Assembly: GCA_028370155.1 (NCBI GenBank)
Contig: CP116670.1
Span: forward strand, 682,001 to 746,000
Source: Arthrobacter sp. OVS8
GTDB lineage: Bacteria; Actinomycetota; Actinomycetes; Actinomycetales; Micrococcaceae
Direction: 5' to 3'
DNA: 64,000 bases
In this document: positions 48,937 through 59,048 of the stretch, piece after piece
Position numbering within the stretch: position 1 is the stretch's first letter
Layout of the letters: every line of letters begins with the position of its first letter
Position numbers and translations under genes: made by a program
Notes under the pieces: model-generated
Database searches by the model: none
Told to the model about the DNA's origin: nothing
The model's input: the letters and a program-made list of their open reading frames with translations, nothing else

Positions 48937-50402
48937 TAACCGACCGATCCTTCCATCTGCAGTTCAATCAGGCGGTTCAGCTCGAGCGCGTATTCCATCG
49001 GCAGCTCGCGGGCAATCGGCTCGATGAAGCCGCGGACGATCATCGCCATGGCCTCGTCCTCGCGCATGCCGCGGGACATCAGGTAGAACAGCTGCTCTTC
49101 GCTGACCCGCGAGACCGTGGCCTCGTGTCCCATGGTGACGTCATCCTCGCGGATGTCGATGTACGGGTACGTGTCCGAGCGGCTGATGGTGTCCACCAAG
49201 AGAGCGTCGCAGCGGACCGTGTTGGCCGAGTGCTTGGCGCCTTCGCGGACCTGGACCAGGCCGCGGTAGGCGGCACGGCCGCCGCCGCGGGCAACGGACT
49301 TGGACACGATCGAGCTCTTGGTGTTCGGCGCGATGTGGACCATTTTGGAGCCGGTGTCCTGGTGCTGGCCTTCGCCGGCGAACGCGATGGACAGGGTCTC
49401 GCCCTTGGCGCCCTCACCGACGAGGTAGACGGCCGGGTACTTCATGGTGACCTTGGAGCCGATGTTGCCGTCGACCCACTCCATGGTGGCGCCCTCTTCG
49501 CAGATGGCGCGCTTGGTAACCAGGTTGTACACGTTGGTGGACCAGTTCTGGATGGTGGTGTAGCGGACGCGGGCGCCCTTCTTCACAATGATTTCCACCA
49601 CGGCGGAGTGCAGCGAGTCCGAGGTGTAGATCGGCGCGGTGCAGCCTTCGATGTAGTGGACGTAGGAGTCCTCGTCGGCGATGATCAGCGTCCGCTCGAA
49701 CTGGCCCATGTTTTCCGTGTTGATGCGGAAGTATGCCTGCAAGGGAATGTCCACGTGGACGCCCTTGGGGACGTACACGAAGGAACCGCCGGACCAGACG
49801 GCCGTGTTCAGCGACGCGAACTTGTTGTCGCCCACCGGGATGATGGTGCCGAAGTACTCCTGGAAGATCTCCGGGTGCTCCCGCAACGCGGTGTCGGTGT
49901 CCAGGAAGATGACGCCCTGGGCTTCCAGGTCCTCGCGGATCTGGTGGTAGACCACCTCGGACTCGTACTGCGCGGCGACGCCGGAGACCAGGCGGCTGCG
50001 CTCGGCTTCCGGGATGCCCAGCTTCTCGTAAGTGTTCCGGATGTCCTCCGGGAGGTCCTCCCAGGTGGCGGCCTGCTTTTCCGTGGACCGCACAAAGTAC
50101 TTGATGTTGTCGAAGTCGATGCCGGAGAGGTCTGCGCCCCAGGTCGGCATGGGCTTGCGGTCGAAGTACTTCAGGCCCTTGAGGCGCAGGTCCAGCATCC
50201 ACTCCGGCTCGCTCTTTTTGGCCGAAATGTCGCGGACAACGTCTTCATCGATGCCGCGGCGGGCGTTGGCGCCGACGTCGTTCTTGTCGGACCAGCCGTA
50301 CTCATAGGTTCCGATTCCGTGGAGCTCGGGATTCTTTTCCAGAATCTCCGAAATCACAGTGGATTCAGCAACCTTCTTCTCTGATAGTTGGTCCGTCATC
50401 AC
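48936..50402 (-). CDS. sufB: Fe-S cluster assembly protein SufB
   Basis: Intact, 488 residues, typical length. [80 protein letters not shown] (the conserved Cys) and the C-terminal [20 protein letters not shown]. It is the main scaffold subunit on which the cluster is built. ATG at 50402 lies inside or next to the end of the regulator gene (TGATG), so the first two genes are coupled. Confidence 0.96.
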   Translation of the reverse strand: MMTDQLSEKKVAESTVISEILEKNPELHGIGTYEYGWSDKNDVGANARRGIDEDVVRDISAKKSEPEWMLDLRLKGLKYFDRKPMPTWGADLSGIDFDNIKYFVRSTEKQAATWEDLPEDIRNTYEKLGIPEAERSRLVSGVAAQYESEVVYHQIREDLEAQGVIFLDTDTALREHPEIFQEYFGTIIPVGDNKFASLNTAVWSGGSFVYVPKGVHVDIPLQAYFRINTENMGQFERTLIIADEDSYVHYIEGCTAPIYTSDSLHSAVVEIIVKKGARVRYTTIQNWSTNVYNLVTKRAICEEGATMEWVDGNIGSKVTMKYPAVYLVGEGAKGETLSIAFAGEGQHQDTGSKMVHIAPNTKSSIVSKSVARGGGRAAYRGLVQVREGAKHSANTVRCDALLVDTISRSDTYPYIDIREDDVTMGHEATVSRVSEEQLFYLMSRGMREDEAMAMIVRGFIEPIARELPMEYALELNRLIELQMEGSVG

Positions 50403-51288
50403 GGCCTTTCTTGCAGATGGTTGGATACTTCGTCCAGGTCGCCCGGGGTGGCTGCGGGGCTGTGAGGCCCCTGGCCGCCGGACGTCCTGTAGGTATGTGG
50501 GTGGTGCAGACGTGGCCGCCGCGCGCCAGCGTGGAGAGCCGGCGGACGTCGACGCCGACGAGCCGGGCGAACACCTCGGTCTCCACGTCGCAGAACACGG
50601 GGAACTGCGCGGCCAGCTGCTGGATGGGGCAGTGCCCCTGGCACAGCTGGACGCTGGAGAGCGCCGCCGGCAGGGGTGCCTTGGCTTCGATCGACGCCGT
50701 GGAGGCCACGAACCCGTCGCGGCTCAGCGCCTCCGACAGTGCCTGCGCCCGGGAAGTGATGTCCGGGCCGGCGGCGTTGATCTCCGGTGCATAGCGGCGT
50801 TCCATCTCACCGAAGCGTTCGACGGCGAACTGCCGCACGGCGTCGGGTCCGGCCATTTCGCCGAGGCGCTGCAGCGCCAGGGTGGCGATGTCCAGGTAGT
50901 CGTTGCCGAGCGTGGACTGGCCCTGGGAGCTGAGCACGTAGCGGCGTGCGGGGCGCCCGGCTCCGGCGCCGGCGCGGGAGGCGCGCTTGACCTCGATCAC
51001 CCCGTCGCGTGAGAGGTGGTCCAGGTGGCGGCGGACCGCGGCGGGGGTGAACCCGAGCAGGTCGCCCAGTTCGGCGGCGCTGATGGGGCCGTGCTCCAGG
51101 ACAGCGTTCAGGACGCGGTCCCGGGTGCGCTCTTCGGGGTCGACTGCCGGGAACGCGGCCGCAGCCTGCGCTGCCACCGATTCGGCTGCCGCGGACTCCA
51201 CTGGGTCGACTGCCCCCGCCCCCGGCGGCACGGCTGATGCCGCGCGCGGGCGAACGCGCCCGGAAGCGACAGACGTTGAGGGGCTCAT
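50365..51288 (-). CDS. sufR: SufR-type Fe-S cluster-sensing transcriptional regulator
   Basis: About 307 residues. The winged helix reads [40 protein letters not shown]. The sensor part has [20 protein letters not shown], then FCDVETE and GGHVCTTH: the four-cysteine pattern of SufR that holds an Fe-S cluster. As long as the cluster is present, SufR represses the suf operon. The 3' end is uncertain: the open frame runs to 50365 and overlaps sufB by 38 bases, while the +1 frame ends at 50399 in the TGATG junction, so one base may be missing after [13 protein letters not shown] at 51288; GTG at 51297 is an alternative. Confidence 0.85.
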   Translation of the reverse strand: MSPSTSVASGRVRPRAASAVPPGAGAVDPVESAAAESVAAQAAAAFPAVDPEERTRDRVLNAVLEHGPISAAELGDLLGFTPAAVRRHLDHLSRDGVIEVKRASRAGAGAGRPARRYVLSSQGQSTLGNDYLDIATLALQRLGEMAGPDAVRQFAVERFGEMERRYAPEINAAGPDITSRAQALSEALSRDGFVASTASIEAKAPLPAALSSVQLCQGHCPIQQLAAQFPVFCDVETEVFARLVGVDVRRLSTLARGGHVCTTHIPTGRPAARGLTAPQPPRATWTKYPTICKKGRDDGPTIREEGC

Positions 51289-51295
51289 GGAATAC

Positions 51296-51375
51296 ACAAC
51301 ACAATCATGTCGTAATTTAGTCCCCCGTTCCAGTAAGGCATGGCTATCCCCGGCTGTATCCCCGCTGTATCCCCG
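51296..51375. promoter_or_regulatory. sufR upstream region: near-palindrome and 11-bp tandem repeat
   Basis: ACAACA (51296-51301), spacer CAATCA, TGTCGT (51308-51313): arms match 5 of 6, directly upstream of the sufR start, a possible SufR site. Further out CTGTATCCCCG occurs twice in tandem (51354-51364, 51365-51375), with a third partial unit ending at 51352. Purpose unknown. Confidence 0.45.
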
Positions 51376-51435
51376 CCACGGGCCGGTGCGGCCGCCCGCC
51401 GGAACGCCACGTACTACATCCCGTAGAATGCTGTG

Positions 51436-52400
51436 GTGCGATCCCCGAATCCCCCGTCCTGTCCATCAGCGGGCTAGTCAAGGATGTTGGTCCACTGCCC
51501 ACCCTCGACGGCAAGATGCTGCGGGTGGTCAGCGGCCTCTCCTCGTCGCCGAACGCGGCCAGGTCACTGCCCTGCTGGGGGCCAACGGCGCCGGCAAAAC
51601 CACCACCATCGAATGCGCCCAAGGACTGCAGAAGCGCACCCACGGCAGCATCAGCCTCCTGGGCGAGGACCCGGACACGGCCGGGGCCGGACTGCGGGCC
51701 CGGGTGGGCGTGATGCTGCAGGACGGCGGGCTGCCGCCGTCGGCACGCCCCATCCCCCTCCTCAAGCATATTGCCGGCATGTACCAAGACCCGTGGCCGG
51801 TCGGGGAGCTCATCGACCGTCTTGGCATCGACGCCTTCAGCCGGACCTCTGTGCGGCGCCTCTCCGGCGGGCAGAAGCAACGGCTCGCACTCGCAGCCGC
51901 CCTCGTGGGCAACCCTGAAGTACTTTTCCTTGACGAACCGAGCGCCGGCCTGGATCCGCAGTCGCGCCAGCTCGTGTTCGGGCTCATCTCCGAACTCCGG
52001 AACCGCGGGATGGGGATCGTCCTGACCACGCACCTCATGGATGACGCCCAGCGCCTCGCCGATTACGTCTACATCATCGACGCCGGCCGCAACGTCGCCG
52101 AGGGGACAGTCGCGCAGCTCCTGCAGCACCCTCCCGCCCGACGCCGGGGAGCAGCACATCCGCACCTTGCTGTTCGAGGCCGACCCGGGCCTGGATTTCA
52201 CCGGCGTGCTGCCCGACGGCGTGGACGTCACCGAAGCGCGGGCCGGCAGCTACGCCGCCACCGGTGCCCTCACCCCCGCCGACCTCGCCGCGATCACCGC
52301 CTGGTGGGCGGCCCGCGGCATCATGCCCCGCTCGCTGAGCCTTGAGGCCCGCAGCCTGGAGGACGTTTTCCTCGACATCTCCGGAAGGGAGATCCGATGA
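51436..52400 (+). CDS. ABC transporter ATP-binding protein (ABC-2 type exporter)
   Basis: About 322 residues with three missing bases (near 51450, 51540 and 52125). VTALLGANGAGKTTTIECAQ (Walker A), VRRLSGGQKQRLALAAALVG (signature), EVLFLDEPSAGLDPQSRQLV (Walker B) and VLTTHLMDDAQRLADYVYII. A C-terminal regulatory region (ALTPADLAAITAWWAARGIM) follows. A TAGAAT -10 hexamer at 51424-51429 lies so close to the GTG start (51433 or 51436) that the message is probably leaderless. Overlaps the permease by ATGA. The ABC pair next to ctaA is conserved in actinobacteria; its cargo is unknown. Confidence 0.85.
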
Positions 52401-53205
52401 CCCGCGACAGTGCCGCGCTGGGGAGCGCGCCGTCGGGCAGCGCCGTTCCGGCCCGGACCCTGGGCGGTGCGCCGGCCCGCTGCTGCGGCGCATCGTGCTG
52501 CAGGGCCGGTACGAAACCGTCACCATGCTCCGGAACGGTGAGCAGCTGATCCTGGCGGTCGTGCTGCCGCTGCTGGCCATGGTGGGCCTGACGGTTACGC
52601 CCCTGCTGGACGGGTTCGGCGCGAGCCGGATCAACGTCGCCGTGCCGGGCATCCTGGCGCTGTGCGCCATGTCCACGGCCTTCACCGGCCAGGGCATTTC
52701 CACCGGTTTCGACCGCCGCTACGGGGTCCTGCGTTTCCTCTCCACCACTCCCCTGGGCCGCACCGGGCTGATCGCCGGGAAGGTCCTGGCGGTCCTCGTG
52801 GTGCTGGCCCTGCAGGTGCTGGTGGTCACCGCCGTCGCCCTGACCCTGGGCTGGCAGCCGGATCCGCAGGGCTGGGCTCCGGCCCTGGCCCTGCTGGTGC
52901 TGGGTGCGGCCGCCTTCACGGCGCTGGGCCTGCTGGTCGCGGGCACCGTCCGTCCTGAGGCGACCCTGGCCATCACCAACCTGCTGTGGATCCTGCTGGG
53001 TGCCCTCGGCGGGATCGTGATCCCGGCGGAGAAGCTGCCCGCCCTGCTGCAGACGATCGTGCAGTTCCTGCCCTCCGGCGCCCTGGGAGAAGGGATGCGG
53101 GACGCGTTCCTGTCCGGCAGCGTCAACCCTGTTTCCGTCCTTGTCCTGCTGCTCTGGACGGCGATTGCCGGCGGCGCAGCAACCCGTTGGTTCAAATGGA
53201 ATTGA
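52397..53205 (+). CDS. ABC-2 type transporter permease
   Basis: About 270 residues with one missing base near 52470. Six membrane helices are visible, e.g. LILAVVLPLLAMVGLTVTPL, LIAGKVLAVLVVLALQVLVV and PALALLVLGAAAFTALGLLV; STTPLGRTGLIAGK and the LLWILLGALGGIVIPAEKLP segment are typical ABC-2 permease motifs. It forms a transporter with the overlapping ATPase gene upstream. The ctaA gene starts 7 bp later. Confidence 0.85.
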
Positions 53206-53212
53206 GAAAACT

Positions 53213-54157
53213 GTGAGCACGGCCTCCCGCCCTCCCCGGACCGCTACCCGGACCGTCTCCTGGCTGCCCGTCACCGTCGACAAGACGGTGAAGCGGCTGG
53301 CGGTGCTGTCCCTGATCGGCCAGACGATCCTGATCGTGACCGGCGGCGCTGTCCGCCTCACCGCCTCGGGCCTGGGTTGTCCCACGTGGCCGCGCTGCAC
53401 GGACGCCTCGCTCGTGAACACCCCGGAAATGGGGATCCACGGCATCATCGAATTCGGCAACCGCCTGCTGACCTTTGCCCTGGCGGCGATCGCCGTGACG
53501 ATGCTGGTGTACCTGTGGAACCTCCGCAAGGAACGCCGCGACCTCTTCCTGCTGGCCCTGGCGCTGCTCGCCAGCATCCCGGCGCAGGCCGTTATCGGCG
53601 GCATCACCGTGCTGACCCAGCTCAACCCCTGGGTGGTGGGGCTGCACTTCCTGGTCTCGATGGCGCTGGTGGTCGTGGCCACCCTGCTGGTCAACCGCGC
53701 CTACGGGCGGACCGGCAAGTTCCGGGTGGCCGAACTGGCCGCGCTGCCGGGCGTCGCACGTCCGCTCATGACCGCCGTCGCGCTGTTCTCCGCCCTGGCC
53801 GTGTGCCTGGGCGTGGTGGTCACCGGCGCCGGCCCGCACGCGGGCGACGCCGACGCGCCCCGCAACAACCTGGACTGGGACCTCTTCTCCCACATCCACG
53901 CCGTCCCGGCGTACCTGGTGACGGCCGGGGCGCTGTTCGCGCTGTACCTCGTCGTCCGGGACCGGATCACCGGCCCGTTCCGGACCGCCGTCTTTATGCT
54001 CCTGGGCGTCACGGTGCTGCAGGCCGTCATCGGCTTCACGCAGTACTACAACGGCATCCCGGCGCTCCTGGTGGGGGCGCACATGCTGGGGGCCGCCCTG
54101 CTGATGAGCGCGGCGACGAACGCCGCCGACCTGGCCCGCAGCAGCCCGGTCAAGTAG
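53213..54157 (+). CDS. ctaA: Heme A synthase (CtaA/COX15)
   Basis: Intact, 314 residues with eight membrane helices. VTGGAVRLTASGLGCPTWPR contains the CtaA signature, HGIIEFGNRLLTFALAAIAV the first heme-ligand His, VVGLHFLVSMALVVVATLLV the second; GAGPHAGDADAPRNN and FSHIHAVPAYLVTAGALFAL carry the C-terminal pair. It converts heme O to heme A for cytochrome aa3 oxidase. GTG start at 53213, close after the ABC permease. It is convergent with ctaB, which supplies heme O. Confidence 0.93.
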   Translation: MSTASRPPRTATRTVSWLPVTVDKTVKRLAVLSLIGQTILIVTGGAVRLTASGLGCPTWPRCTDASLVNTPEMGIHGIIEFGNRLLTFALAAIAVTMLVYLWNLRKERRDLFLLALALLASIPAQAVIGGITVLTQLNPWVVGLHFLVSMALVVVATLLVNRAYGRTGKFRVAELAALPGVARPLMTAVALFSALAVCLGVVVTGAGPHAGDADAPRNNLDWDLFSHIHAVPAYLVTAGALFALYLVVRDRITGPFRTAVFMLLGVTVLQAVIGFTQYYNGIPALLVGAHMLGAALLMSAATNAADLARSSPVK

Positions 54158-54169
54158 CCCCACAAACAG

Positions 54170-54232
54170 CAACGCGGGGTCAGAAATAGCCCATCCGGAA
54201 GCTCGGAATGGGCTATATCTGACCCCGCGTTG
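54170..54232. repeat. 25-bp palindrome between ctaA and ctaB
   Basis: The left arm 54170-54194 (CAACGCGGGGTCAGAAATAG...) and right arm 54208-54232 (...CTATATCTGACCCCGCGTTG) pair with one mismatch (A/T) over 25 bp around a 13-nt loop. It lies between the convergent ctaA (ends 54157) and ctaB (ends 54271) and can act as a bidirectional terminator. Its AT-rich inner part is unlike the local GC terminators. Confidence 0.85.
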
Positions 54233-54270
54233 TTTGCGCTTGTACGGCGGCCGGAGTGCGTGCCGCCTGC

Positions 54271-55219
54271 CTATCCGCCCATGATGGCGGAGCCGACGAA
54301 CGGGTCGACGGCGAGGGCGATGAAGAGCAGGGTCAGGTAGCTGATGGAGCCGTGGAAGACCTTCATGGCGCCCTTGTTGGACACATCGCCGGCCTGCGCG
54401 CGGTTGTAGAGCGCGTGCGATTCGTAGAGGAACCAGGCGCCGGCGAGCACGGCGGTTACGGTGTAGACCCATCCGGCGCCGCCGGCCGGTACCAGCAGCA
54501 GCGAGCACGCCACCATGGCCCACGCGTAGAGGACAACCTGGACCGAGACCACCTTGGCGCCGGCGATCGCGCCGAGCATCGGCACGTTGGCGTTGCGGTA
54601 GTCCTCGCCGTACCGCATGGACAGCGGCCAGTAGTGCGGCGGGGTCCACAGGAAGATGACCATAAACAGCACAATGGCGGGCCACTCGACCGTGTTGGTC
54701 ACGGCGGCCCAGGCAATGAGCACGGGAAGCATCCTGCCGCCCCGCCCCAGACGATGTTCTGGGCCGTGCGGCGCTTGAGGATCATTGTGTAGATGACCAC
54801 GTAGAAGACGATTGCCCCGAGGCCAAGCCAGGCGGCCAGCGGGTTCGCCCCGAACCAGAGGATCGCGATGGCCGCCGCGCCCAGGAGCCAGGAGAAGACC
54901 AGCGCTTCGCGGGTGTGACCTCACCCGTGACCAGGGGACGGTTCTCGGTGCGGTGCATCAGCTTGTCGATGTCGCGGTCGAGGTAGCAGTTGAATGCGCC
55001 GGCGCTGCCGGCGGCGAAGGCTCCGCCCACGAGGGTCGCCAGGATCAGGCCGATCGACGGGAAGCCGCGCTCCGCGTAGATCATGGTCGGCAGGGTGCTG
55101 ACCAGCAGAAGTTCGATGACACGGGGTTTAGTGAGCGCCAGATAGGCCCTGGCTTTGCGGCCGAAGCCGATTCTTCCGCGGATGGGCGAAGCGGTCAGCG
55201 GCGTTTCTGTTGTGCTCAC
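54271..55219 (-). CDS. ctaB: Protoheme IX farnesyltransferase (heme O synthase)
   Basis: About 317 residues with two missing bases (near 54915 and 54735). [40 protein letters not shown] (the N-x3-D-x2-D farnesyl diphosphate site, NCYLDRDID), [20 protein letters not shown] (second site), then several helices including [20 protein letters not shown]. It adds a farnesyl chain to heme B. GTG at 55219 is chosen; no strong ribosome site. It is divergent from tkt. Confidence 0.9.
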
Positions 55220-55722
55220 GGTGGCAGTCACTCTGTTCTGTCTGGCTGTTCTGTCCGGCTGGTTCAGCAACGCGGGTTGCATATCGGAGGGTCCGCGCGC
55301 AGCGGACGGGCGTGTCCCTCGCCCCGTTGGTAGCCACGAACCATCATACCGTGCGGGCGCGCGAAGGCATGTCCCGTGAACCCGGCCGCGGCACCGGCAT
55401 GATTCGAACAGGTTAACGCGGGCTCACGGCCGCCGCGGACACCGGTGATTCATATAAGCGTAAAACCCGTCCAATTGGTGAGATATACAGCACCAGGCGG
55501 GCGGAATGGGGCTAAGCTGTCACCAGATCAGCGTGTACGCCACGGCCAAAAACGGCCGCCCTGCTTCTGCACTATCCGCAGAGGTGCGTACGCACACGCG
55601 ACTGAATGATAGATCAACGTTTCGATGGTGAACGGCTGGTACGTACCGCAGCGGGCACCGAACTGTGCTCCGGGCGGGACTCACCAGACCTCTGCCGTCA
55701 GCACAGAGAGGGCCCGGTTTTC
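55220..55722. promoter_or_regulatory. 503-bp divergent gap between ctaB and tkt, no gene seen
   Basis: I find no convincing gene. It contains an AT-richer patch around 55445-55490 (TTCATATAAGCG, AATTGGTGAGATATACAGC), the best place for promoters in this GC-rich DNA, and a TAAGCT hexamer near 55513. The 117-bp stretch before tkt can be read in frame from an ATG at 55606, but the reading does not look like a transketolase extension. Confidence 0.5.
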
Positions 55723-57848
55723 GTGCCACATTTGGAAGAGCAAGAACTGTCATGGACCAGCTTGGACCAGCGCGCCGTGGACACCATCCGTGTCCTGGCC
55801 GCCGACGCCGTCGAGAAGGTCGGTAACGGCCACCCCGGCACCGCGATGAGCCTGGCTCCGGCCGCCTACCTGCTCTTCCAGAAGCTGATGCGGCACGACC
55901 CCCAGAACCCCGACTGGCTGGGACGCGACCGGTTCGTCCTCTCCCCGGCCACACCTCCCTGACGCTGTACATCCAGCTCTTCCTCTCCGGCTACGGCCTG
56001 GAACTGAAAGACCTTGAGGCCCTGCGCACCTGGGGCTCGCTGACCCCGGGACACCCCGAGTACAAGCACACCAAGGGCGTGGAAATCACCACCGGCCCCC
56101 TGGGCCAGGGCCTGGCGTCCGCCGTCGGCTTCGCGTACTCCCAGCGCCGCCAGCGCGGATTGTTCGACGCCGACGCCGCCGAGGGCACCAGCCCGTTCGA
56201 CCACACCGTCTGGGTCATCGCGTCCGACGGCGACCTCCAGGAAGGTGTCACGTCCGAGGCGTCCTCGCTCGCCGGACACCAGGAGCTCGGCAACCTCGTG
56301 GTGATCTACGACGAGAACCACATCTCCATCGAGGACGACACCGACATCGCCTTCACCGAGGACGTCCTGAAGCGCTACGAAGCCTACGGCTGGCACGTCC
56401 AGCGCGTCGACTGGACCCGCACCGGGGAGTACAAGGAGGACGTGCAGGAACTGCACGCCGCCCTGCTGGCCGCCAAGGCCGAGACGGGCAAGCCCTCCAT
56501 CGTCTCACTGCGCACCATCATCGGCTACCCGGCCCCCAAGAAGCAGAACACCGGCAAAATCCACGGTTCCGCCCTCGGGTCCGAGGAAGTCGCCGCGCTG
56601 AAGAAGGTCCTCGGCTTCGACCCCGAGCGTTCCTTCCAGGTGGACGACGACGTCCTGGCCCACGCCCGTGCGGCCGTGGACCGCGGCGCGGCCGCCCGCA
56701 GCGAATGGCAGGAGGCCTTCGAGACCTGGCAGTCCGGCAACCCCGAGGCCGCCGCCCTGCTGGAGCGTGTGGAAGCCCGCAAGCTCCCGGCCGAACTCGA
56801 ATCCGCCCTCCCGGTCTTCGAAGCCGGCAAGGACGTCTCCACCCGTGCCGCCTCCGGCAAGGTCCTGAACGCGATCGGCCCGGTCATGCCGGAGCTGTGG
56901 GGCGGCTCGGCCGACCTCGCCGAGTCGAACAACACCACGATCGAGGGTTCGCCGTCGTTCATCCCGGCCTCCCGCTCCACGGACGCCTGGAAGGGCAACC
57001 CCTACGGCCGTGTGCTGCACTTCGGCATCCGCGAACACGCCGCCGCGTCGATCGTCAACGGGATCAGCCTGCACGGGCGCACCCGCGCCTTCTCGGGCAC
57101 CTTCCTGATCTTCAGCGACTACCAGCGCCCCGCGATCCGCCTCGGCGCCCTCATGGGAGTCCCGTCGCTGTATGTCTGGACGCACGACTCGATCGGCCTC
57201 GGCGAAGACGGACCTACCCACCAGCCTGTGGAACAGCTCGCCTCGCTCCGCGCCATCCCGGGCCTGGACGTCGTCCGCCCGGGCGACGCCAACGAGGTCG
57301 CGGCCGCGTGGAAGGTCATGCTCGAGAACCACGAGAACCCGGCCGGCATCGTGCTGACCCGCCAGAACATCCCCACCTATGCCCGCGGAACGGGAGACGC
57401 CGACGGCGACACGTTCGGCTCCACCGCCGGCGTCGCAAAGGGCGGCTACGTCCTGGCCGAAGCCTCGGCCAACGGCAAGACCGCCGAGGCCCGGGTCATC
57501 CTCATCGGCACCGGCTCCGAGGTCCAGCTGGCCGTCCACGCCCGCGAAGCCCTCCAGGCCGAAGGCATCCCCACCCGCGTCGTCTCCATGCCGTGCGTGG
57601 AGTGGTTCAACAAGCAGGACGCCGCCTACCGCGAAGCGGTGCTCCCGGCTGCAGTCAAGGCGCGCGTATCGGTCGAAGCCGGGCTCTCGCTGGGCTGGAG
57701 GGAATTCGTCGGCGACGCCGGCCGTTCCGTCTCCCTCGAGCACTACGGCGCCTCGGCGGACTACAAGCGCCTGTTCCAGGAATTCGGCATCACTGCGGAG
57801 GCCGTTGCCGCCGCGGCCAAGGAATCCCTCGCCGGCCTCCCGGCCTGA
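55723..57848 (+). CDS. tkt: Transketolase
   Basis: About 709 residues with one missing base near 55950. [60 protein letters not shown] (thiamine diphosphate motif), [40 protein letters not shown] and [20 protein letters not shown] are all canonical. Moves two-carbon units between sugar phosphates. Two start choices: GTG 55723 with GAGAGGG upstream, and TTG 55732, which gives the common N-terminus [13 protein letters not shown]. First gene of the tkt-tal-pgi-zwf-opcA-pgl operon. Confidence 0.93.
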
Positions 57849-57913
57849 CCCAACCTCAACGCTTTCCGGGCCGCCGCCGCTGTCGGCGGCGGCCCCAGAC
57901 TTCAGGAGTGACC

Positions 57914-59043
57914 ATGACCACCACCCCCACCGCTACCCCCACGCAGCAGCTTTCCGACGCCGGTGTCTCCATCTGGCTCGATGACCTGTCCCGCGGCCGG
58001 CTCAACACCGGCACGCTGCGCAAGCTGATTGAAGAGAAGAACGTTGTCGGTGTCACCACGAACCCCAGCATCTTCCACGCCGCCATCACCACGGGCCACG
58101 ACTACGACGAGATCATCGCCGCCCAGGCCGCCGCCGGCGCCACGGTCGAAGATACCGTCTTCGAAATCACCACCACCGACGTTGCCGACGCCTGCGAACT
58201 GTTCGCCCCCGTCGCCGCCGCCACCAGGGGTGTTGACGGCCGCGTGTCCATCGAGGTTGACCCGCGCCTCGCCTGGGACACCGCCGGCACCATCGCCGAA
58301 GCCAAGCACCTGTACAAGAAGGTCAACAAGGACAACGTCCACATCAAGATCCCGGCGACCCTTGAGGGCCTCGAAGCCATCACGTCGACCCTGGCCGAGG
58401 GCATCAGCGTCAACGTCACGCTGATCTTCTCGCTGGAACGCTACCGCGCCGTCATCAACGCCTTCCAGTCCGGCCTGGAGCAGGCCAAGGACAACGGCCA
58501 CGACCTCTCCCGGATCCACTCGGTGGCGTCTTTCTTCGTCTCCCGCGTGGACTCCGAAATCGACAAGCGCCTCGACGCGATCGGCACCGACGAGGCCCGC
58601 GCCCTCAAGGGCAAGGCCGGGGTGGCCAACGCCCGCCTCGCCTACCAGGTTTACGAAGAGCTCTTCTCCACCGAACGCTGGGCCCTCCTGGCCGACGCCG
58701 GCGCACTCCCCAGCGTCCGCTGTGGGCCTCCACGGGCGTCAAGGACCCGGCATACCCGGACACGCTGTACGTCACGGAACTCGTCGCCCCCGGCGTGGTG
58801 AACACCATGCCGGAGAAGACCCTCGACGCCACGTTCGACCACGGCACCGTCACGGGCAACACCATCACCCGCGGTTATGACGACGCCAACGCCACGCTGA
58901 ACGCCCTCGATGCCCTCGGCATCTCCTACAACGAGGTCGTCGCGGTGCTCGAGTCCGAAGGCCTCGATAAGTTCGTGGCAAGCTGGAAGGAACTGCTGGC
59001 CGACGTCGAGGGCGCCCTCGCCGCTGCACGGAAGGACGCATAG
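57914..59043 (+). CDS. tal: Transaldolase
   Basis: About 377 residues with one missing base near 58715. [76 protein letters not shown] (the Schiff-base Lys), INVTLIF-type strand ([20 protein letters not shown]) and, in the restored frame, [20 protein letters not shown]. Transfers a dihydroxyacetone unit. ATG at 57914 with CAGGAG upstream. Sits between tkt and pgi. Confidence 0.93.
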
Positions 59044-59048
59044 TCCCC

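Noticed and set aside
49125..50384. Plus-strand open frame of about 420 codons opposite sufB
   Set aside because: sufB is intact on the minus strand with the full family sequence.
55606..55722. N-terminal extension or small upstream peptide of transketolase
   Set aside because: The frame is open from an ATG, but the translation (MIDQRFDGERLVRTAAGTEL) does not match transketolase N-termini, and a ribosome-like GAGAGGG lies just before the later GTG.
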